From contig JADKJP010000005.1 in the NCBI GenBank assembly GCA_016720935.1, forward strand, positions 1 through 64,000: a stretch of DNA of 64,000 nucleotides. The letters are read 5' to 3'. The number at the start of each line of letters is the position of its first letter. Position 1 is the first letter of the stretch. The notes beneath the pieces were generated by a model. That model ran no database searches. It saw only the letters and a list, made by a program, of their open reading frames with translations, and had not been told where the DNA came from. This document shows positions 1-9,983 of this stretch, in pieces. The stretch is from Bacteroidota bacterium (GTDB lineage: Bacteria; Bacteroidota; Bacteroidia; AKYH767-A; 2013-40CM-41-45). Made by a program: the position numbers and the translations under genes.

Positions 1-212
1 TTATCATTAAAGTATTTGTAGAAATACACCGAATCTATTTGATTTCCTTCTAAATATATCAAGATATACTTTTTTGGAGAGACACAAACATCTTTCATTC
101 TCACGATATTGAAATCTTTTCGGAATTTATTGAATAATCTCTCTTTCGCCACTTTTATTGTTTCATAATATGTATCGCAGCCTCCACATCGGAAAGTTTC
201 GTTTTTGAAGTT
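1..212 (-). pseudogene. Open frame running off the left edge, downstream of a DHFR-like remnant
   Basis: On the minus strand a frame opens after a stop at about 213-215 and stays open to base 1, about 70 codons, with no start codon near its beginning. Its first residues (ETFRCGG, then TYYETIK) look like the tail of the dihydrofolate-reductase-like protein to the right. The remaining 45 or so residues, rich in Lys, Tyr and Phe, match nothing I recognise. Either an indel removed the stop of the upstream gene, or this is the start of another gene reached by read-through. It cannot be resolved without sequence to the left. Confidence 0.3.
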
Positions 213-699
213 TCAGTTCCACTCTATTCATAATGTTTTAAATAAAGGTAAACCGCTACCAGTAATAACCAGGTGAATACAGAGTTGTAATTCATCAATT
301 AAATTTAGATTCATCGGGAACACAATCAAGCCCGGACTGCCGACAAATATACCCTTCCCTTCTTTTTGTTTAGTTCAATCACATCCGATTTCAAATCCTT
401 CCCTTGCAAAGTTTTGCCGTTTCCCAATCCAAATTTTTCGGTGTTGTGGAAAAAACAAGTTTAGAACACCTTAATCAATGGTACACCGTAAATTCGACCA
501 TCGACTTCTCTCTCGGATGGATTTGCAAGGATGGGTCCGCCAGAATTCCATTAATTGATAATTGATTCGTCCATATAAGATAGTGTCTTCGTTTAGCAAG
601 TCCGTATAATGCTGATGAATCTCCTCATCCGGAATAATTGCGGTGTGATCACTGGCCATTCAAGGGTCGCATATTGATGGCTACAATTAGTTTTCTCAT
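150..699 (-). pseudogene. Dihydrofolate reductase-like (RibD C-terminal family) protein, frame broken
   Basis: Starts at an ATG at 699 with MRKLIVAINM, the usual opening of stand-alone RibD C-terminal/DHFR-like proteins (family usually about 180 residues). Pieces in different minus-strand frames follow in the family order: DHTAIIPDEEIHQHYTDLL, DTILYGR, YQLMEFW, KLVFSTT, then FVGSPGLIV, LNLIDELQL and GSGLPLF. Each frame change comes from a small indel, and residues between breaks are well kept, so the break pattern looks more like sequencing error than long decay. If intact it would be an NADPH-dependent reductase of unknown substrate. The family call is firm; whether it is a true pseudogene is open. 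Confidence 0.6.
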
Positions 700-889
700 T
701 TATTTTCTGAATTGAATGTCTTTGGCCCTCTGCTTCCTCAACAATTAATAGTTAATCTAAGGAATAGAGCAGGCGTTTAAAAATTTGAGCAAATCCGTTC
801 TCTCTTCTTAGGAGAAACTCCTCATTTCCATCTGGACAACGGAAACTGTTGGATGAATGAAACTGGTTCAGAAATTCACATGAACAAGT

Positions 890-1684
890 TTGGTAATCCT
901 GTGTAATGAATCAATTACAAGTCCTCCCCAAAAATCACAGCTTCATTCCACTCTTCCTGTATTAAGCCTTTTGAAGAAAAATATTGATAGATTTCCGATC
1001 GTCGAGAATCAAGTGAGTTATTGTTATCAATTATCCCAAAACACACAGCAGCTTATACAATTAAAGATTCCGCATTCGTATTTAGCACTGCTGTCCTTAA
1101 TATACTTTCGTTTCACAGCACATCTCCACCCGGCCCGTTGTATTCATATGAAAACCGGATTTCATTTATATTCGAAGGAAATTTCAAATTTCAGGGATAT
1201 TGTCCGGGTACATAAACTGAATCTGTCGTTAAAAGCTTATTCCAAAGGAGCACGAATAAATCAAATCGGGTTCTAACCGCTTGTTCCAGAAGTCCTCAAA
1301 TACAACATACCTTCCCTGATCCTCTACGGCTACACCACGTAAAAAAAAATCACGGCTTATTAGTAATGAAAGCAGGGCACATAAACTGAACCATTCCAAT
1401 TACTATCCACCTGGGAAACCTTCGAACAAACCAATCCATGGATAATTGTATCCGGAAACAACTTCCCAAATCATATCATAATAATCATCCTGAATACTGT
1501 TTCCAAGTGAATTTACAAGGTGCATTTCAGAATAATAGCACCAGGAATTTCCAATGGTAAGCGGATGTGAAGTAAGTTGCAATTGCTGGTTGTTGTTTCC
1601 ACTTCCATTACTTTCATTCTTTTCCTTTTGAGAACATGATGAGAAGAATGGACAGAATCAGATATAAAAATTTGTTTTTTTCAT
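890..1684 (-). pseudogene. Secreted lipoprotein-like gene of unknown function, frame broken
   Basis: From an ATG at 1684 the minus strand reads MKKTNFYI and then a hydrophobic, Ser/Cys-containing stretch typical of a lipoprotein signal, interrupted by a stop that an indel would remove. Next comes a good frame of about 70 residues containing LTIGNSWCYYSEMHLVNS and YYDMIWEVVS. Further fragments (VAVEDQGRYVVFEDFW, SSKGLIQEEWNEAVIFG) lie in other frames in the expected order. Bacteroidota have many uncharacterised lipoproteins with this 'PLTIGNSWxYYSE' opening; I recall no function. A plus-strand frame at 890-1276 covers part of it but is less protein-like. Confidence 0.4.
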
Positions 1685-1717
1685 GTTTTGTTTAATCCAA
1701 TTTTTACATTCAACAAA

Positions 1718-2401
1718 TCAACAACAGACGCATCTCTCCCGGCTTTTCCTGTGGTGCCCGATGAACACAAGGAGTAGAACTTTACTTTCAGGATGATCAA
1801 CAGCCAATCTCCACATGTTTCCGATACCTAAGCTAACAGGACTTGAATCTGGTTTTGCCCTATAATGAAGATCAAAAAAATGTTCAGATAAAAATGTATG
1901 CAAATCCTTCCTCCAGACCATTGTATTGTTTTTCAGCTCTTCGCGAATTTCCGGAACAAGAATTTTTTGTTCCGCCTGTGAAGTTGCAAGGATCTCCTCG
2001 ACTCGCCATAGTAGGTGCATAAAAAGTATCCGTCGGTGCCGGAGCGATCAACATGATAAGAATAAACATCCGTTGGAAAAAAGGGAAGTTCTCGTCTCTC
2101 TCATAGTACTTAATAAGTTTAAGACCGGTGAAGCGCCATGAGCTTTCAAAAGATTTAAATCATTTATAAGAATCTCACGGGCCAATTGGCCCTGATCACT
2201 CAAGTGAAGCTGCAATAATTCATCTTCCTGAACCACTATAATATTCCCGTTAATCTCTGTCTTTTTACAATCTCCGAAAATCACCTGTAAGTTTACGAGT
2301 CCAGCAAATAGCATTAATATTTCCATGAAAAGGTGCGCCGATAAGCTCCCTAAAATTTGCGCCCTGCAAATTTTATTTTTCATAAAAGATAAATCTAACA
2401 T
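1718..2401 (-). pseudogene. HxD/HR-motif protein (DUF1826-like pattern), frame broken
   Basis: Three overlapping minus-strand frames together give one protein of about 200 residues. Frame one reads KTEINGNIIVVQEDELLQLH and AREILINDLNLLKAHG. The next reads FPTDVYSYHVDRS and LCTYYGES. The last reads QKILVPEIREELK, FLSEHFFDLHYRAKPDSS, GNMWRLAVDHPESK, with CVHRAP and RLLLIC in a neighbouring frame. The order 'HVDR ... CTYxG ... HRxP ... RLLL' recalls DUF1826-type proteins, but this rests on motif memory only. At least three indels separate the pieces. Function unknown. Confidence 0.4.
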
Positions 2402-2579
2402 AAACGGGGAAATAATTTATTTCTACTCATAATCAGTAAAGAAATCACTTTTCATTCCATTTTTCACCCCGAAAATTAACACTAAACTTCATTTTTAGAA
2501 TAATATCTGGCTCTATAACCCATTAAAAACTGATGGGTGCTAATATCAAATAAGATAAACTGGATCACCCATGGAGGAT

Positions 2580-3035
2580 TTATTTACCCTGATTTCGTTT
2601 CGGTTGTTTTTTTCCCATGAGTGGTAGCTGCAGAAATGGAGGCATTCCACCTTTTACTAAGTTTGTTGTCTTTTGCAAGAGCGAAAAAAAAGATTCGGAA
2701 GAACTCATCAATCTTTAGTGCAGGTGTGAACTGTTGAATTGAATGTGCTTCAATATCATCTTCATTCCAAAAGCAATGTGGAACACCTGCAGGAATGATA
2801 ATTTTTCACCCGGCCCGACAACTTGTTCTTATCATTAACCAAAAGTGGAGGTCTTCCCGTTATAACTTGAGCAGAGCTCTCTTGTTTTGGATGCACATGA
2901 ATAGGCTCTCGCATGTCCGATTTAGGATTGAAAGACTCGATTTCAAAAGCCTTCCATTTGTTTCTTTCCCTGTTTGAAGGAAAATCATTTTTTGCCTGTC
3001 CTTGCATTAGTGATTTGGTCTCCTTGCTTAGCCAT
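2580..3035 (-). pseudogene. Cupin-domain protein, frame broken by homopolymer indels
   Basis: Read from an ATG at 3035, the minus strand gives MAKQGDQITNARTGKK, then a frame change in an A-run into MIFLQTGKETNGR, another in a T-run into EIESFNPKSDMREPIHVHP, and another in an A-run into IPAGVPHCFWNEDDIEAHS. The cupin metal-ligand pattern is visible: HVHPKQESSAQVITG (motif 1) and PAGVPHCFWN (motif 2). The C-terminus continues as FTPALKIDEFFRIFF and ends at a TAA at 2580. Restored length is about 150 residues, normal for a single-domain cupin. Several breaks fall in homopolymers, which argues for sequencing error. The substrate cannot be told. Confidence 0.6.
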
Positions 3036-3252
3036 AGCATATGTGTTTTAAGCATTTAAACAAAGTTCAGTTCTATCGCTTATGGTATCGAGCCCTTCAT
3101 CTCAAGCGTATCAATGAAATTGAATCATCAGAGTATTGACATTTGTTACCCGTTTCTTAAGTATAAAAGTATATAAAAAAGCGTTTAGAATAGATTTCTC
3201 AAGACATACTCACTCTTTTTCAATTTGATTTAAAATCTCAATGCTGGCCGTT

Positions 3253-3713
3253 CTATTTCAATTCAAAGTAATATAGTGTATCCAAATACTGTTTTTGACT
3301 CGTTTTATCAATAATATTTATTCTTTCAAACCAAATTCTGGTAGCAATACTACTATGAGGATAAATCTTGTTTCTGATCATGTAAATCATGTTTTCCGTT
3401 AGTGAATCGCTTTTTAGACGTAGCTTCCCAGACATCCATTCCCGGTCCAAGGAAGTACATTTCAAAACCTTTTACTTCAAGCGATCGTATTTATTGTTCA
3501 GCACTTCCAGTATAGGTCTTTTTAAAATTTCATCCCTGGTGATTTCACCTTTCGTTTTCCATGCAGACATGCCTTTGGTGTACTTTCCAAAATAAAAATG
3601 AAGGCCGATGAAATAATAAAAGATATAATGATCAGTCCTTTTATAATCGAATTAAGAATCACTTCCATTTCAAAATACTTGTCGAATTTTGCTATTGATT
3701 CGAAGTTAAACAA
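3253..3713 (-). pseudogene. Small membrane-anchored hypothetical protein, frame broken
   Basis: The minus strand begins MFNFESIAKFDKYFEMEV followed by one strong hydrophobic segment (IIKGLIIISFIISSAFIFIL), then a change of frame into GEITRDEILKRPILEVLNNK, another into KGFEMYFLGPGMDVWEA, and finally SDSLTENMIYMIRNKIYPHS through YLDTLYYFELK and a stop. Restored, it would be about 150 residues with one N-terminal transmembrane helix and a soluble domain. I do not recognise the family. Confidence 0.4.
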
Positions 3714-3973
3714 TTATTTCCTTAAATGAACTCCAAATTTTTTAAAGAAATTACTAAATAATTGGAGTTTGGATTTATTCAATTTGAGAAATACAAAGGC
3801 CTGCTTTATGAACTCTGGCGGAAAGATCAATTATCTATCTATTAAACAATAATTATTAAAAAATTGATCTTTTTTTCCAAATTTCATCAAACCGGACAAA
3901 CTACTCCATTGACCCTTCGAGTGGTCGACAGGCAAGTCGGGAGTCGGGAGTAAAATCAACGAAACGTTAAAAT

Positions 3974-4025
3974 CACTAACAACTAAAACCAACAACTGAC
4001 AACCAAAACCAATGACTGACCACCG
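3974..4025. repeat. Degenerate short tandem repeat (ACTAAAACCAACAACTGACAACC-type, in units)
   Basis: Between the broken membrane-protein gene and the metalloprotease gene the sequence is built from imperfect units resembling AACTAAAACC and AACTGACAACC. On the opposite strand these read GGTTGTCAGTT and GGTTTTAGTT, close to the TTAGTGGTTAGT units at 10780-10826. No coding potential is seen. The rest of the 3714-4097 gap shows nothing else I can name. Confidence 0.45.
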
Positions 4026-4097
4026 GGCAACTACCGGCAAATGATTTTTTCCGTACTTTCAGGCAGAAGGATCCTTAGCATGGTGATCCTGTCGTTT

Positions 4098-7000
4098 TAT
4101 GAAAAGACTCTTCCCCTGCCTCGCGCTTTTGTTTTTGCATTATCGCTTTTTGGCCAACAACATACCTCTTCTCCGCGTTTTGGAGATGCATCACATCTTC
4201 AGGATCGCTACGCGCCGGTTTGCCCTTCGGATGATTTGCTGAAAAACATACTGCAGTCAAATCCCCTCCTGCGCACTCGTCACCAGGCAATCGACAGCCT
4301 GATCCACGATCAGCTGGACATCCGTAATACCGGACTTTCCCGTCATGGAAGCGGTTCCAACCAAACACAAACTATCGCTTCAATTCCCGTCGTCGTCCAC
4401 ATAATCCACAACAACGGCACAGAAAACATTTCCGACGCGGTGGTCGCCCAGGGAATTCGTGACCTCAACGAAGCTTTTTCAAATTCGGGCGCTTATACAC
4501 AGGCTAACGGTGTGGATATAGGTATTCAATTTTGTCTTGCCATTCAGGACCCGAACGGAGCATTCACTACCGGTATCACCGCGATGTTTCCACACTCACC
4601 AACATGACCATGGAAACGGATGACATCACTCTCAAAAATCTCAACCGTTGGGATCCGCAGCGTTACCTTAATATCTGGCTGGTGAAGGAAATTACTTCTC
4701 TGTCCATGGGAAATGGAGTAGCAGGTTACGCTTACTTTCCATCCTCACACGGTAATCCTGAAGATGGAATCGTAAACGAAGCCGGTTTTTTGGCAGCTCT
4801 ACCGATAATTCCAAAGTTCACATACATGAAGCAGGACATTATTTCGGTTTGTATCATACATTCGAAGGGGCTTGTACCAATAACGATTGTCTGGCTGATG
4901 GTGATCACGTCTGCGATACGCCACCGGATAATTCCACCGCGACGGTTCCCTGTAATTCAACAACAAACACCTGTACCACCGACGCGGATGATGTTTCATT
5001 GAACAACCCTTTTCGCCCTGTTGCGCAGGGCGGTCTCGGTGATCAGCCGGATATGATTATTAATCACATGGATTATGGTCTAATTGGTTGTCATACCCAA
5101 TTTACTTCCGGACAAAAAGATCGTATGATCGCCTCACTCCAACAACGCGCGCGCGAGCCTGCTTGCTTCACACGGATGCTGGAGCCTTTGCACGAATCCT
5201 GTGACAGCTGTATTCAATACGCCTTCCAGTACCGTCAATGTTGGTACTGCACTCACCTTCCAAAATTTTAGTTCCGGTGGAATCACATATCAGTGGTTGG
5301 TCAACAATGTTCCGGTTTCGTCGGCGACAGATCTGAATTATACTTTTCCAACACAGGGAACCTATATCATCGAACTCATCGCGATGAATGGCGACAGCAG
5401 CTGCACACAAACAGCGGATGATACAATTGAAGTGATTTGTGGTTCAGCGAGTACATTCAACATGAATACTTCCACCTGTATTCCGAGAAGCACTACAGTG
5501 TTATTTACGAATACTACACCGGGAATTGTGTCCTGCCAGTGGCTCAAAGACGGACAGGTTATTGGTACAGACACATCTCTCAGCTATATGTTTTACCAGA
5601 CCGGAGGCTACAGCATTTCGCTGGTGACATTCAACGGACTTTGTTATGACACTTCTTCTTCTGTGTTCGTGCAGGTTGGCCGTTGCCAGGATATGCAGGC
5701 GGCACATTGGTATTTTGGAAGTCATGCAGGTCTGGATTTTTCATCCGGATCCGTACAAGCGGTGACCGATGGAGCGCTGTGGGTATTTGAAGGTAGCGTG
5801 AGCATGTCGGACCCTTCGGGCAATCTTCTCTTTTACACGGATGGAGACACGATGTTTAACCGCAATCATGTCGCGATGTCCAACTCTATTTATTTATATG
5901 GTGGAATGTCGGCAAGCCAGGCAGGTCTCGCTGTTCCATGGCCGCAACATCCGGAGAAATATATTTTTTTCGAAACAGCGGTGGCGGAAGATTCTTTCGC
6001 CGCTCCATTCCGGTATTCTGTTGTTGACATGACCCTGAATGGTGGTCTTGGTGATATTTTCCCTTACAACATTAATCTCTTTTCACCAGTTGAAGAAAAA
6101 GTCTCAGGCACGATGCATTGCAATGGCAGATCCATCTGGGTGATGACACACGAGTGGGGAACCAATCGCTTTTTAGCATACCTCGTAGATTCTTCTGGTG
6201 TGAATACAACACCGGTGGTCAGTGCGATCGGACAAGTACATACTGGATGGTTTTATGAACCGGGACGTGGACACATAAAATTTTCTTCTGACGGACAATG
6301 GATGGCTATCAGTACGTTTGATTATTCTCTCGAGCTGTATCATTTTGACAATGCAACTGGATTGTTATCGAATCCGATTACGATGTCTGCTTCACAATAC
6401 AATTATGGCCTTGAATTTTCTCCCGACAACAAAAAACTTTACCATTATGAACACACAAATATGGGTGATGGTCACATTTTGCAATATGATCTTAGCTCGG
6501 GCAACCCCACGACGATTATCAATTCCAGAACAGAAGTATTGCTGATGTCGCCGGGAAATCAAAATGGACTACAGCTGGCTCCGGACGGGAAAATATATTT
6601 TCCCAATGGATTCACCCTGTTGATGCTTACGTGGGGTGATTGATTATCCCAATGCTACCGGTATTGCCTGCATGGCAAGACCTAACGGCGTTTTTCTGAA
6701 TGGAGAAAACAGCATGATGGGGCTTCCCAATTTTATGTCGACCGCATTTTTTACGGATGATCTTTTGATCAGTGGCCCGGACACAGTATGTCCCAATTCA
6801 GGACTGGAGGAGTATTCCATCAGAGCGAATGTCTGGAACCTTGGTTCGTATTCGTGGTCGATATTGGGAAATGCAACCATCAATGCGCAAACTGACAGCA
6901 ACATCATACTCAGCTTTACCGGCGCAGGTACTGATACGCTGGTTATTTTGAAAACGACCAATTGTGGTAACCTTTCAGATACCCTTTTCATCCACGCGGT

Positions 7001-8534
7001 TCCGGCATTACCCGCTCTTGGTCCGGATACTTCTTTGTGTGCAGGAGACACATTAACCCTTTCCCTTCAGGAAAATTTCCTTACCTATCAATGGCAGGAT
7101 GGAAATCCTGATCCAAATTATTCTGTTACGAGCCCGGGAGAATATTGGGTAAAAGTCACGACTACAAATGGCTGCACTTTGCGCGACACGATACAAATAA
7201 CACAGGACACTTCCCTGACACATGTTGATTTGGGTCCGGATAAAATAATTTGCCCCGGCGCAGTGGTTGTACTCGATGCAGGAACAGGATATACAACATA
7301 TCGTTGGCAGGACGGATCACCGAATTCACAATTCACCGCCTGGCAGGAAGGAACATATTGGGTACAGGTAAGCTCTCGTGGAGATTGTAATGCATTTGCG
7401 GCGGATACAATTGAAGTGATCTATGATAATTCATTGCAGATTTCACTCGGCGGTGATACAACCATATGCAATGGGTCATCTCTGCAACTCAGTCCGGGTC
7501 AGGGCTTCGCTTCTTATACATGGTCGGACCAAAGCACTGCATCTTCACTTGACGTAAATCAAAGCGGCACATATTGGGTGCAGGTAATTTCCGCTTCCAG
7601 TTGTCCGGCAAGTGATACGATAGACATTGTGTTTGACACACTGCGTGCAAATCTTGGCATCGACACAGCACTATGCCAGGGAGGTTATATCAGTATTAGT
7701 CCAGGCAACCAGTTTGCCACTTATCAATGGTCAGATCAAAGTACACAAGCTTCTCTGACAATTTTCCAACCCGGTGATTATTGGGTGAGAGTTAATACTG
7801 ATCATAATTGCATTTCATCGGATACAATTCACGTGGAAAATAAAATAGTTCCTTCTCTGGACCTGGGAATTGATACAACATTGTGTCCGGGCGAACAAAT
7901 TACATTACAGGCAACCAACGGCTTTACGAATTACCATTGGTCAACCAATGAAACCACCGCGAGTATTGTTGTGGATACTTCAGGAACCTATATCCTGAAT
8001 GCGGTGACTGCCGAAAACTGTAGTGTAGAAGATTCCATCGAGGTAACTTACTTTATATTTTCGGATATTGACCTGGGGCCGGATACAACAATTTGTGAAA
8101 ACGAAAATTTGCTGTTACATGCGGGGGCGAATTTTTATACCTACAACTGGTCTAATGGTTCGCACGATTCAACGTTGGCGATACAATCGGCCGGAATTTA
8201 CTGGGTCACCGCTTCCGCTGATTTTCGATGCATAGCGGCTGATAGTATAGAAGTACTGACCACTGAATGCAAAGGGCCGCAATATTACATTCACATTTAT
8301 CCGAATCCGAATGAAGGAAGTTTTTATATAGAAATATTCAATGCAAGAAATGTACAGCAACTGGAAATTGATATTTATGATGCAATTGGTCAGATCATCT
8401 GGCAGGGAACAATGGATGTGGAACAGGATCTTGTCGCAAAGAAATCTATCCATGTGGATTTATCCGGCGGGGTGTACTTTTTACAACTTCGAGGAGAAGG
8501 GATACAGGAAAGCGTAAAGCTTATGAAGTACTAA
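4098..8534 (+). pseudogene. Giant secreted M43-type metalloprotease with propeller, Ig-like repeats and T9SS type A tail; at least four frameshifts
   Basis: The most natural start is ATG 4098 (MKRLFPCLALLFL, a signal peptide), with an early frame change to the frame beginning FGQQH. Further breaks lie near 4583, 4793, 5155-5200 and 6600-6640. The zinc site HEAGHYFGLYH (HExxHxxGxxH) is encoded at 4825-4857 and a Met-turn MDYG follows at about 5068, placing it in the pappalysin/cytophagalysin (M43) peptidases. Then come two PKD-like domains (about 5215-5680), a propeller-like region opening HWYFGSHAGLDF (about 5700-6630), six Ig-like repeats of about 69 residues (7010-8265) of the form 'LGxDTxxCxG...YxWxx...YWVxV', and a T9SS type A tail with IYPNPNEG. 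Restored length is about 1,470 residues. Frames resume in order with no lost motif, so the gene may be intact in the organism. Confidence 0.75.
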
Positions 8535-8536
8535 AT

Positions 8537-8589
8537 CTTAGCGTCCTTTGCGTGAAATTATTTCTCGCAAAGACGCCAAGGACGCTAAG
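8537..8589 (+). terminator. Long imperfect hairpin just after the metalloprotease gene
   Basis: The arms CTTAGCGTCCTT (8537-8548) and AAGGACGCTAAG (8578-8589) are perfect 12-base complements, and TGCG pairs with CGCA further in. No T-run follows directly. It may act as a transcription stop or mRNA end structure, or be one copy of a dispersed intergenic palindrome. Confidence 0.4.
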
Positions 8590-8833
8590 CGGTGAGCTAT
8601 TTGGGCTTAAACCTTACAATTGAAATTTTTTATTATTCTTCTGCATTTGCTTTTAATCAGGGATTAATTTTCAAAGACACTTAATTCTCTAACGAATTCC
8701 GCTTTTTCTTACAGCCAGCTTTTGAGGCATCTGCAACGGAACAAAAAACCTCACGTAAGAGACCATGCGATGAGCATGCTGTATTCAATTGCTCAGGCTT
8801 AATAGTTTTATTCCTCACATAACATTTATTCTC

Positions 8834-9247
8834 ATGATGAAAATTTCTACTTATGTACTAACCTGTTTACTTTTCATAACAGGAATGACATTTACTTCTT
8901 GTGAAAAAGCGGAATACCTGAAGTCGGAAAAAGGTGTGATGTCTGAATTAAACGGTACCTGGAGCATGATCCAGATCCCAAGCAGTTTGCCTGACGAAAC
9001 CTGGACCATCGACAATGGAACCCTGATCCGCAAAGCGGCACCTTCACGTGGAGAAAATCTCGTGGAAGTGGGAAGAGGAACGGTTTCTGTTCACACCACC
9101 ATGACAAAGGTTGAAATTACCATTGATGGATTCCCAAGATACAATGGTACATGGCAGGTGATAAAGCTGAACAAATCAGTATTGGTAATCACTAATGATT
9201 TCGACGGCAATGGCGGAATGATGGAAAAGAATTTTTCGAAAAACTAG
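8834..9247 (+). CDS. Small predicted lipoprotein, lipocalin-like
   Basis: A 137-residue protein if started at the ATG at 8834 (MMKISTYVLTCLLFITGM); an upstream ATG in the same frame at 8789 would put 15 extra residues before the signal and is less likely. The signal ends in a lipobox-like MTFTSC followed by EKAEYL, so it should be lipidated at that Cys and held in the outer membrane or periplasm. The mature part has short alternating strands (LNGTWSMIQIP, VEITIDGFPRYNGTWQVIKL) like the small lipocalin-like lipoproteins common in Bacteroidota, ending in a Gly/Asn-rich tail. No catalytic motif seen. A terminator hairpin follows at once, so it is probably a single-gene unit. Confidence 0.7.
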   Translation: MMKISTYVLTCLLFITGMTFTSCEKAEYLKSEKGVMSELNGTWSMIQIPSSLPDETWTIDNGTLIRKAAPSRGENLVEVGRGTVSVHTTMTKVEITIDGFPRYNGTWQVIKLNKSVLVITNDFDGNGGMMEKNFSKN

Positions 9248-9262
9248 GAACACATATTTATG

Positions 9263-9294
9263 AAAAGGGGCATGGAGCAATCTATGCCCCTTTT
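9263..9294 (+). terminator. Rho-independent terminator after the lipoprotein gene
   Basis: The arms AAAAGGGGCAT (9263-9273) and ATGCCCCTTTT (9284-9294) pair over 11 bases around a 10-base loop, and the right arm runs into a T-rich stretch. It lies 15 bases after the stop codon at 9247. Confidence 0.8.
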
Positions 9295-9388
9295 CTATTT
9301 CTAACACGGTACTTTTTTATGTGAACTATTTTTACGAACTTCAAATCTGAATTAACCAGGTGTACAACCGGAAAGCAATAGAAGGATT

Positions 9389-9784
9389 ATGACCGAAAAA
9401 TCTTCTTCTGACAAAAACTCATTCCGAACAATCGCTCTTGCGTCAGCGCTGATTGGAATTATTGGCTCGCTTTTTTTCATGTTCCGGGTAAGCAGTCAAC
9501 AAAAATCCCTTTTGCTGCTGGGTTTGTTTACTTGCTGGGTCATTTCACCTTTTGCCGGGCTATTTTTTGCCATGATGACGGAAAATAAACGAGTATATCC
9601 CCTTCGTACATCCATCAACAAGCTCGTGATTATTCTGTCAATTCTTTCATTGTTAGTATATAGTGGAGTCCTCACTCTTCCGGGCGCAAAACCAGCTTTT
9701 GTATATCTCGTGATTCCCTTTGTTTCATGGCTGTTCATTGTGATCGTATTTCTCTTCTCAAAGAAATTATCCAATAAAGTTTAA
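9389..9784 (+). CDS. Small four-helix membrane protein, unknown function
   Basis: 131 residues. After a short polar start (MTEKSSSDKNS) there are four hydrophobic segments: about 14-31, 41-62, 76-93 and 103-123. The Lys-rich C-terminus (FSKKLSNKV) would lie in the cytoplasm. No family is recognised and neighbours give no clue; it is preceded by a terminator and followed by a methyltransferase gene about 200 bases on. Confidence 0.6.
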   Translation: MTEKSSSDKNSFRTIALASALIGIIGSLFFMFRVSSQQKSLLLLGLFTCWVISPFAGLFFAMMTENKRVYPLRTSINKLVIILSILSLLVYSGVLTLPGAKPAFVYLVIPFVSWLFIVIVFLFSKKLSNKV

Positions 9785-9983
9785 AAGCATAAGTATTTCC
9801 CTGAATAAGTTTATTATTCGTTGAATGTTTTAAAAAAGTCAAGCACCCGGCGGGTTCCAGGGCCTGTACATTGATTTTGAGGAGTGTTATTTTTGATTGA
9901 AGAATGATCCGGAGCACAATAAAATAATTACTTTGCATACACAAAGACCTTCTGAAATTCAAGGATGTTTCTGGGGAATTCAA

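Noticed and set aside
890..1276. Plus-strand open frame of 128 codons
   Set aside because: Its residue composition is not protein-like, and the opposite strand carries lipoprotein-like fragments in a consistent order over the same bases.
6636..8534. A separate gene encoding only the Ig-like repeats and T9SS tail
   Set aside because: There is no signal peptide at its start, and the propeller domain of the preceding frame continues into it after an indel.
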